DNA of 64,000 nucleotides. It comes from Anaeramoeba ignava. Taxonomy: Eukaryota; Metamonada; Anaeramoebidae. Numbering within the stretch: the stretch's first letter is position 1; each line of letters starts with the position of its first letter. The stretch is from contig JAPDFW010000069.1 in the NCBI GenBank assembly GCA_028826165.1, positions 310,001 through 374,000 on the forward strand. The letters run 5' to 3'. The position numbers were made by a program, and so were the translations under genes. Shown one piece after another: positions 55,801 to 64,000 of the stretch. The notes under the pieces are model-generated. The model saw only the letters and a program-made list of their open reading frames with translations. It was not told the DNA's origin and did no database searches.

Positions 55801-58800
55801 TTCAATTTGTTTTGGGATTTTCATTTGTTTTGGTGTTTCATTTTGTTTTGGTTTTAGGTTCAACTTTATTTCAACTTTAGGTTCAATTTTAGGTTCAACT
55901 TTAGGTTCAATTTTAGGTTCAATTTTAGGTTCAATTTTAGGTTCAACTTTAGGTTCAACCTTTATTTCATTTAATTTATTTTTATTATCTTCAGATGAAA
56001 CTGAAGTTGAAGTTGAAGTTGATTTTGATTTTGATTTTGATTTTGATTTTGATTTTGATTTTGATTTTGATTTTGATTTTGATTTTGATTTTGATTTTGA
56101 TTTTGATTTTGATTTTGATTTTGATTTTGATTTTGATTTTGATTTAGATTTTGATTTTGATTTTGATTTTGATTTTGATTTTGATTTAGATTTAGATTTA
56201 GGTTTTTCAATTTGTTTTGGTGTTTCAATTTGTTTTGGTGTTTCAATTTGTTTTGGTTTTTCAATTTGTTTTGGTTTTTCAATTTGTTTTGGTTTTTCAA
56301 TTTGTTTTGGTGTTTCAATTTGTTTTGGTTTTTCAATTTGTTTTGGTTTTTCAATTTGTTTTGGTTTTTCAATTTGTTTTGGTTTTTCAATTTGTTTTGG
56401 TTTTTCAATTTGTTTTGGTTTTTCAACTTGTTTTGGTTTTTGTTCAATTATTTTGTTATCTATTTGCGATTCTTGAATTGGTTTTATTTTTTTTTGATCT
56501 TCTTTTTGTGGTGTTTCTTTTGATTGATCCACTTTTTTTCTATCTTTTGTGAAAAATTTATTCAATTCTTCTTTTGTGACAATTTGTCGTGATCGATCTT
56601 GATTGATATTTTCATTTTTAAAAATTAATTCTGTATTATGAGCTTCTGATTTTGATACCGATACGCTTCTGGCTAATTTTCCTTTTGGAATTTGAGGAAG
56701 TTGTTCAAGTTGAGATTTGAGTTTTGCTTTTGATTTTGATTTTGCTTTTTGTTGCTTTTGTTTTTGCTTTTGTTTCTTTTGCTTTTGTTTCTGTTTTTGT
56801 TTTTCCTTTTGCTTTTGTTGTTTGGATTTTGGTTTATCATCTTTTAATGGAAGCATAACTTCGGCTCCAAATTTAATAGATTTTTTTGATTCTTTATCTT
56901 TTCCACTTTCTGAAGAACTTGTAGTTGATGATGATGTTGATCCTTTTCCTTTTTTGTGATTCTTTTTGTTTGATTTTTTTGCTTTTAGTGTTTTTGCTTT
57001 TGCTTTTGCTTTTGTTTTTGTTTTTGATTCGTTATTTTTTTGATCCTTAATATTTTCTTTCGCATTTTCTTTTATATTTTCTTTATTTTTATTTTTATCT
57101 TTCTCTTTCTCTTCTTTTTGAGGAGATTTTAGTTCTTGATTATTTTGTAAATTTAATTTTTCTTCTTTTCTTTTTTTTTCTTCTTGGTCTAAAAATATCA
57201 TTAAATTTGATCTGATTTGATTTATCCATTCAAGTGCTCCAATCAAGTTTCCTGAAGATAAATAATAAATTCTGTTTTGAGTTTTAATTTGAAACCCTTT
57301 AAGATCAGGAAGCAAGCTGACATTGCATTCCAATAAAGAGAATATAGTTTTTGGGGCTTGATCCTAAATATAAATTAAATATTTTGAAATATTTTGAAAT
57401 ATTTTGAATTATTTTGAATATTTTGAATTATTTTGAAATATTTTAAATATTTTGAATTAATTATTTTGAAATATTTTGAATTATTTGAATTATTTGAATT
57501 ATTTTAAATTATTTTGAAATATTTTGAATTATTTAAATTATTTTAAATTATTTTGAATTATTTTGAATTATTTGAATTATTTTGAATTATTTTAAATTAT
57601 TTTAAAATATTTTGAATTATTTTGAATTATTTTGAATTATTTTGAATTATTTTAAATATTTTGAATTATTTGTTTATAATTACGGATTCTGAACGAAAGA
57701 AATAAAGCTTTTCGTATAATAAAAACACATTCGTGATTTTTGTTTCTTGTGATTGAATTGCTTTATACTGAATCAATGTGTTTTGAAGAGGAGCTTGAAA
57801 TGTTTTTGAACGAATTTCCTTTATTGACAACAATTCATCTGATTTATTGTTATTTTTAAGAAGATCTTTTGAACGGAACTCTTTCTTAATTGAAAGATTT
57901 TCAATAACACCAGAAATAGCATCATCAATCGCAACAATCCAAGATAATTGTTCTTTTGAATTTGAAGCTGCAAGAGTTACTTTAATATTTGATTTCTCGT
58001 TTGACAAGGAAAAAATAAGATCTGGTGCATGTTTGCGACTTTTTTTACTTTCTCCTAATTCTTCAATCATTTCAAGAATTAAATTTCCAGGTAAAAATAT
58101 CCTAGTATAACCATCCAAATCAATTTTATACATAAAACGAAGTTTTGAGCCTGAAATTTTTGCAATCACAAGAAGATCATTGAACATGAAAATTTGAACG
58201 TTTATTGCTTTTGAGCCGCGAATTAATTGCAATTTTCCTTCGCGAACAAATCTTCGACTTGGAGAAGCAATCTTATCCAATCCACTGACTTTATCCTGAA
58301 TCAAAAGCACTTCGTTGAGGTTTTCAGCTTCTCGTTTTTTTTCATTAACATAATTTGCAACTTCTCTGATTTTCTTCAAAGCTTCAGATAAATCAACGTA
58401 GTCAGGATGAGTATCCAATGTATTCTTCAAGAGATCTTCCAAAAGAAGAACATATCTTGGGATCCGTTGGATTGGCATGATTAAATAGGATGTAATTCCT
58501 AACATTTTTGTTTCTGGATTTTTTTTTGCTTTTTCAAGAAAGTTTTGGAAATCTTTATATTTTTTCACAACTGATAAAGTTTGTAATGCATTGTTATAAT
58601 TATTGATATAATCAGTATAAACTTTCAAGAAAGACCCCATCATCTTAAAAACATCTCCAAGCATCGATGTCTCAGACCATCCTTGCCATCTTTGCTCAAT
58701 TTGTATTTGAAGTGCTCTATTGTAATTCAATATAACTTCAACTTGTGAAAATATTGATCGTATTTGTTCTTTTGTTAAAATATTTGTTCCATCTCGAAGT

Positions 58801-61800
58801 GGAATTAGGAAAATATTCACAAGAATTTCTAAACTTTTAACATAGGATTTCTCAGTCTCATAAATTTCTTGTGCAATTTCTCTTCGCTTTTCTTTCATTT
58901 GTTGTTTTTTTTCTTCTGTGATTTCTACTATTGATTTTGTTTCTTTTTCTTGGTTATCTTCAATTTTATTTTCTTTAATTTTGTTTTTATTATCTTCTTC
59001 AATTTTGTTTTTATTATCTTCTTCAATTTTGTTTTTATCTTCTTCAATTTTATTTTTATTATCTTCAATTTTGTTTTTATCTTCTTCAATTTTATTTTTA
59101 TCTTCTTCAATTTTATTATTATTATCTTCTTCAATTTTATTTTTATCTTCTTCAATTTTGTTTTTATCTTCTTCAATTTTGTTTTTATCTTCTTCAATTT
59201 TGTTTTTATCTTCTTCAATTTCATTTTCATTTTCTTCAATTTTATCTTCATTTATTTCTTGTGGTTGATCTTCTTTGTTTTCTTGGAAATTTTTTGATTT
59301 AGAAAGAATATTTGAGTCCATTTTTTGCCTTCTGATTTTTAAAGCTCCTCTTTCAATAACTCTTGCTTTTGATTTTACTGTTCTTCTTTTATAAAGATAA
59401 ATATTACTATTTTCAGCTTCTTTTTTTTGATTTTGAATTTTTTGTTCCCAAACAGATAATTTCAATTTTTGGGGTTGTTTTGGTTTTTCATCTTGAGTTC
59501 CATCATCTAAATCAACAGTTTCCTTTTGTCTTTCTTTTTTTCCTGTTTTTTGCTTTATTTGTTCTTGATTTTTCATTGCTTCTCTAATAAAATGACTTGA
59601 TATTTCATCAATCGCAGTAAAAATATGTTTTTTTTCTTGTCTTGGAGTTTGTTCTTGATATGATAATATTTCTTGTTTATTATCTTCCAAGGAAAGAGTT
59701 TTATTTTTGATTTCATTTTCTTTTTTGATTTCATTTTCTTTTTTAATATTATCTTCTTTTTTGATTTCATTTTCTTTTTTGATATTATCTTCTTTTTTAA
59801 TATTATCTTCTTTTTTAATATTATCTTCTTTTTTAATATTATCTTCTTTTTTCTTTGTTTTTATCACTCGAACATTAGTAACTTTTTTTTGATTTATTTT
59901 TTGCTTTACAAATTGTGTTCTAGCTTTAAAGTTTTGTTCAATTTGTTTTTGTGATGGTGACTTTATTAATGGTTTCGTATCTTTTTTTTCTGTAAATCGA
60001 ATCAAAGACCAAATAACACCAAGAGTTCTTTTAGAATTTCCATCAACAACATCTTTTTTTTTCAATAAAATTTTATTTATAATTATTTAAAATTATTTGA
60101 AATTTTATTTATAATTTTATTTATAATTTTATTTATAATTTAATTTATAATTTTATTTATAATTTTATTTATAATTTTATTTATATTTTTATTTATAATT
60201 TTATTTATATTTTTATTTATAATTTTATTTATAATTTTATTTATAATTTTATTTATAATTTAATTTATAATTTTACTTATAATTTTATTTATAATTTTAT
60301 TTATAATTTTATTTATAATTTAATTTATAATTTAATTTATAATTTTATTTATAATTTTATTTATAATTTAATTTATAATTTAATTTATAATTTTTATTTA
60401 TAATTTTATTTATAATTTTATTTATAATTTTATTTATAATTTAATTTATAATTTAATTTATAATTTTAATTTATAATTTTTTATTTTATAATTTTATTTA
60501 TAATTTTTTTATTTATAATTTTTATTTATAATTTTATTTATAATTTAATTTATAATTTTAATTTATAATTTTATTTATAATTTTATTTATAATTTTATTT
60601 ATAATTTTATTTATAATTTTATTTATAATTTTATTTATAATTTTATTTATAATTTTATTTATAATTTTTATTTATAATTTTTTATTTATAATTTTATTTA
60701 TAATTTTATTTTATAATTTTATTTATAATTTAATTTATAATTTTATTTATAATTTTATTTATAATTTTATTTATAATTTTATTTATAATTTAATTTATAA
60801 TTATTTAAAATTATTTGAAATTTTATTTATAATTTTATTTATAATTTTATTTATAATTTAATTTATAATTTTATTTATAATTTTATTTATAATTTAATTT
60901 ATAATTTATTTATAATTTTATTTATAATTTTATTTATAATTTTATTTATAATTTTTATTTATAATTTTATTTATAATTTAATTTATAATTTTATTTATAA
61001 TTTTATTTATAATTTTATTTATAATTTTATTTATAATTTTATTTATAATTTTATTTATAATTTTATTTTATAATTTTTTATTTATAATTTTTTTTTATTT
61101 ATAATTTAATTTATAATTTTATTTATAATTTTATTTATAATTTTATTTATAATTTTATTTATAATTTTATTTATAATTTTATTTATAATTTTATTTATAA
61201 TTTTATTTATAATTTAATTTATAATTTTATTTATAATTTAATTTATAATTTTATTTATAATTTAATTTATAATTTAATTTATAATTTTATTTATAATTTA
61301 ATTTATAATTTTAATTTATAATTTTAATTTATAATTTTATTTATAATTTTATTTATATTTTTATTTATAATTTTATTTATAATTTTTATTTATAATTTTA
61401 ATTTTATAATTTTATTTATAATTTAATTTTATAATTTTAATTTTATAATTTTTTTAATTTAATTTATAATTTAATTTATAATTTAATTTATAATTTATTT
61501 ATAATTTAATTTTATTTATAATTTAATTTTATAATTTTATTTATAATTTTATTTATAATTTTATTTATAATTTTATTTATAATTTAATTTATAATTTTAT
61601 TTATAATTTTATTTATAATTTTATTTATAATTTTATTTATAATTTTATTTATAATTTTATTTATAATTTTATTTATAATTTTATTTATAATTTTATTTAT
61701 AATTTATTTATAATTTTATTTATAATTTTATTTAATATTTTATTTATAATTTTATTTATTATTTTATTTATAATTTTATTTATAATTTTATTTATAATTT

Positions 61801-62382
61801 TGTTTTATAATTTTATTTATATTTTAATTTATAATTTTATTTATAATTTTATTTATAATTTTATTTATAATTTTATTTATAATTTTATTTATAATTTAAT
61901 TTATAATTTTATTTATAATCAATATTAATAAAAAATTTACCTTCTGGACTGCAAGTTGTTGAAATTCCTTTCTTTTGAAGAAATGTAAAAACGATTGATG
62001 AATTCTCAATTTTTTGGAATCTTAATTTTGGATTTTTTGAATAACGAAAATTCACTCCAAATATTTCTTCAACTAAATTAACTAATAAAACACCATCTTT
62101 AAAATCTGTTTCAATATTATTTACTTCAAGATCTCTTCTATTAAGATATCTGTTTGTCCATTCAGTAAATTTCTTTTTAATTTAATTTTTAATTTTATAT
62201 TTTTTTTTTTATTTTAATTTTGGTTTAACAAACAGAAAAATAAAAGAAATGATCATTTTATATTTTTTATATTTTATATATTTTTTTATATTTTTTTTGC
62301 GTTAAAATTTTAATTTAAATTTTTTTTTTTATTTTTTATTTAAATAATAACTAACTTGAATCTGAATTTGATCCCAACTCAT
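52840..62382 (-). CDS. Giant CH-DH-PH RhoGEF with repeat-rich tail and extra PH domains
   Basis: Minus-strand exons: 62382-62356, 62172-61941, 60052-57684, 57363 onward. A type 2 calponin-homology domain is split over the first exons (KFTEWTNRYLNRRDLEVNN; GNSKRTLGVIWSLIRF). Exon 3 has Lys/Glu repeats (EEDKNKI, 59270-58950), then a DH domain (EIAQEIYETEKSYVKSLEIL; YLIMPIQRIPRYVLLLEDLL; about 58890-58340) and a PH domain (to about 57900). A second PH spans the 57.5-kb intron (FFRSES joined to DQAPKTIF; ALEWINQIRSN). A tail of KPKQIE, EPKI and Lys-Ser repeats follows. DH-PH pairs load GTP on Rho GTPases; CH domains bind actin. A third PH (53930-53600) and an acidic end (to TAA 52840) lie after 54.2-55.6 kb, where repeat indels change frame several times. 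That they belong to the same gene is inference. Confidence 0.75.
52850..53110 (-). repeat. Lys-Ser hexamer tract near the C-terminal end of the RhoGEF locus
   Basis: GATTTT units with GATTTA and GAATTT variants, read on the minus strand as KSKS, following acidic repeats (EEIGSDE(E/Q)IGSDEEILEIVE, present twice at about 53470-53380 and 53220-53140). Confidence 0.8.
54070..56210 (-). repeat. Composite low-complexity region: KS, EPKI, KPKQIE/TPKQIE blocks
   Basis: Three repeat families alternate: GATTTT hexamers, GGTTCAATTTTA 12-mers and GGT(T/G)TTTCAATTTGTTTT 18-mers. The order KS, EPKI, TPKQIE repeats at least three times, so whole blocks were duplicated (about 56.2-55.87, 55.64-55.38, 55.24-55.02 kb). 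Between 54.25 and 55.0 kb the units are degenerate and out of frame. Confidence 0.75.
57364..57683 (-). repeat. RhoGEF intron, ATTTTGAATT repeat
   Basis: Donor GTAATT at 57683, acceptor TTTAG ending at 57364. The interior is TATTTTGAAT(A/T) units. It separates two halves of a PH domain. Confidence 0.7.
60053..61940 (-). repeat. RhoGEF intron, ~1.9 kb of TTTATAATTTTA 12-mer
   Basis: Donor GTAAATTTT at 61940, acceptor AAAAG ending at 60053. Almost the whole intron is TTTATAATTTTA or TTTATAATTTAA units. A sub-block with ATTATTTAAAATTATTTGAA occurs at both about 60083 and 60802, pointing to a ~720-bp higher-order duplication. It splits the CH domain. Confidence 0.85.
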
Positions 62383-62731
62383 TTTTAATTAAAAAAAAAA
62401 CAAACAAAAGTTTAGAATTATTAAAATGGAAAAAAAGAAATGGAAATAAAAGGAAAAAAATGAAAAAAAATGAATTCTTTTTGAAAATAATAGAAATAAA
62501 TTTTTTTTTTTAAAAATAAATTTCTTTTGCCATTTAAAAAGCAATTTATTGAAAGAAAAATCTTAAATCAATTTTCGCTTTTTTAGGATTTTAATTTAAA
62601 TGAGAAAATTAGAAATTTTTCTTTTTTCTTTCTTTTTTCTTTCAATTTTTTTTACTAATTTTATTAATAAAAAAAAATTTTTGATTGATTTTTTGTTTTT
62701 TAAAAAAAAAAAGTCAAAATTCATTAATTCA
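62383..62731. other. Spacer between RhoGEF start and the acidic Ser-rich gene
   Basis: Homopolymer-rich. It contains AAAAAATGAAAAAAAATGAA (CATTTTT on the minus strand, near 62455-62475), likely the RhoGEF upstream element. No gene recognised. Confidence 0.5.
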
Positions 62732-63337
62732 TTAATTTGTAAGACTATCATCTGCAAGAGTACCAGAATCTGTTTCAGATTCAGATTCAGATTCAGAACT
62801 TAAATTTGGAGATTTTTTTATTGAAGGTTGATTTTGTTTTATTTGTTGTTTTGGTTTTTCTGAACTTGATTCTGAATCACTTTCTGAATCACTTTCATTT
62901 GATTGTTGAATTTTTTTAAATTTATTTATTTTATTTGAATCTGAATTTGAATCTGAATCTGAATCTGAATCTGAATTTGATTTTGATTTTGATTTTGATT
63001 TTGATTTTGAATTTGATTTTGAATTTGATTTTGATTTTGATTTTGATTTTGATTTTGATTTTAATTTTGAATCAACTTTTATTTTCCTTTTGATTTTTTG
63101 AAAATTTTCTTTTTTATTTTGTATTTCATTTTCAGATTCAGAATCAGTTTCAGATTCAGGATTTGTTTCTACTTTTTTTTTTGTTTCTTCTTTTATTTTT
63201 AATTCTGATTTTTTTTCAGAATTTGATATACTTATTGATTCTGATTGTTTTGAACTATCATTTTTACTTTCATCAGCTTCATATTGATTTTCATTTACTG
63301 AATGTTCAGAAGAATCTGAATTTGTTTGTGAACTCAT
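62732..63337 (-). CDS. Ser/Glu/Asp/Lys-rich low-complexity protein, 201 aa
   Basis: ATG at 63337, TAA at the 62732 end. Composition alternates acidic Ser blocks (SESDSESDSESSSE, SSESESESETDSG) with basic blocks (KIKRKIKVDSKLKSKSK). No folded domain is visible. Such charged Ser repeats are typical CK2 substrates and resemble nucleolar (Nopp140-like) or splicing-associated proteins, but composition alone does not assign a function. An upstream AAAAAATGAAAAAATGAAAT element (CATTTTTT on this strand) supports the start. The Lys-Ser part is the same hexamer seen elsewhere. Confidence 0.65.
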   Translation of the reverse strand: MSSQTNSDSSEHSVNENQYEADESKNDSSKQSESISISNSEKKSELKIKEETKKKVETNPESETDSESENEIQNKKENFQKIKRKIKVDSKLKSKSKSKSKSKSNSKSNSKSKSKSKSKSNSDSDSDSDSNSDSNKINKFKKIQQSNESDSESDSESSSEKPKQQIKQNQPSIKKSPNLSSESESESETDSGTLADDSLTN

Positions 63338-63585
63338 TTTAAAAATTTAAAGAAAAAGAAAAGAAAAGAAAAGAAAAAGAAAAAAAATGAAAAAATGAAA
63401 TATTTTTTTTTCCTTTTTTTTTTTTAAAATTATTTAAAATTAAAATTTTTTTTTGAGTTAAAAAATGGATTTGGAAAAGAAAAAATAGATCAAAAACAAA
63501 ATTAAATTTTTTTTTCCTTTTTAGATTTGATTTTGGATTGGATTTTCAATTTGGATTTTCATTTTGGATTTTCAATTTGAATTTG

Positions 63586-64000
63586 TTATAAGTTAAAGAA
63601 AGCAATTTTAGTTTTCTTCATATAATTCTCAATAAGAGTAACAAAATCCTTGAGAACAAAAAGAATTATTGCTGAATCTAAAAATGATGTAATAACTTTC
63701 ATTTTATCTAAAAGTTCTGTATTTTTGGATTGATTAGATTCAAAGTGAGTAATCCAAGTGTCAAGGAATTGAGAATTTTCAAAAAGATGAACAATAGTTT
63801 CAACATAATTTGTTGTGTTTTTCCTATTATTTTTTTTTTAATTAAGAAAATAAATATAAAAATAAATATAAAAATAATTATAAATATTTTACATCTTGCT
63901 GCTATATTTTTTAATTGGTTTTGGTTTTGATGATTTTTTCTTGTCTTTATCTTTAATTTCTCCAATAAATTTTAAACTTTTTGATAATTGGTTTTGTAAT
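63586..64000 (-). CDS. 3' end of an unidentified spliced gene (partial)
   Basis: On the minus strand, an exon enters from the right edge and ends at 63893 (…KPIKKYSSKM at a GTAAAA donor). The last exon, 63823-63586, reads NTTNYVETIVHLFENSQFLDTW... to ...MKKTKIAFFNL and TAA. The junction keeps frame (phase 2, making ATG/Met). The intron is about 69 bp. The exon encodes mixed amphipathic helices, clearly non-repetitive. I do not recognise the family. Confidence 0.6.

Noticed and set aside
54900-56550. Plus-strand FRFNFRFN and CFNLFWC repeat frames
   Set aside because: They are mirror readings of the EPKI and KPKQIE repeats of the minus-strand gene; no folded domain.
1-64000. tRNA genes, integrated viruses, transposons or toxin genes
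   Set aside because: I saw no cloverleaf-like GC-richer stretch, reverse transcriptase, transposase, capsid or toxin motif; short or diverged cases could be missed by eye.

Overview
The window is eukaryotic nuclear DNA. It is extremely A+T-rich, its genes carry spliceosomal introns (donors mostly GTAAAT, GTATTT or GTAATT; acceptors AG), and it contains a U6 snRNA gene. Intergenic DNA and introns are filled with simple repeats, and almost every believable gene ends in TAA. The gene mix is RCC1-BTB, kelch-BTB, BTB-TLDc, a multi-PH RhoGEF, type I glutamine synthetase and Asn/Gln/Lys/Ser-rich tracts. This suggests a free-living amoeboid protist. An anaerobic amoeba of the Anaeramoeba kind is my best guess, but that is inference from gene content, not proof.

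Left part (1-18.7 kb). A left-truncated MT-A70 methyltransferase (2-1108) is followed by a ~146-bp tandem array and a small unknown gene. A spliced gene (3520-10361) encodes a centrosomin CM1-motif coiled-coil protein with one in-frame TGA. Then come gamma-glutamyl hydrolase (10415-11864), LSm6 (minus, 12197-12519), a U6 snRNA gene (minus, 13244-13347) with a truncated copy, and a BTB-BACK-TLDc gene (minus, 14067-16599). The intron of the last gene is four tandem copies of an intron-like unit. A second ~146-bp array fills 16.7-18.65 kb.

Centre (18.7-38.6 kb). An alpha-2-macroglobulin-like gene (18745-24666) has an array of eight ubiquitin-fold domains in the middle. The last is an almost perfect ubiquitin ending RLRGG. 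This is the most unusual object here. Three tandem RCC1-BTB paralogues follow; the middle one is broken. On the minus strand are an Aquarius-type spliceosomal helicase (six exons) and an F-box/LRR gene interrupted by a long Leu-Gln-Asn-Asn minisatellite.

Right part (38.6-64 kb). Next are a five-exon type I glutamine synthetase, a kelch-BTB gene, an NSUN2-type tRNA m5C methyltransferase whose core seems to lack a segment, a Sin3 corepressor with a long QN tract, a giant CH-DH-PH gene on the minus strand (52840-62382) with repeat-driven frame changes, a Ser/Glu/Lys-rich protein, and the 3' end of an unknown gene.

Functional links: U6 snRNA, LSm6 (which binds the U6 3' tail) and Aquarius all serve splicing, and LSm6 and U6 lie within 1 kb on one strand. 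BTB, F-box and ubiquitin-fold genes point to a large ubiquitin-linked repertoire. Several reading-frame breaks occur. Many lie in homopolymers or low-complexity tracts and may be assembly errors, so exon models are given as read.
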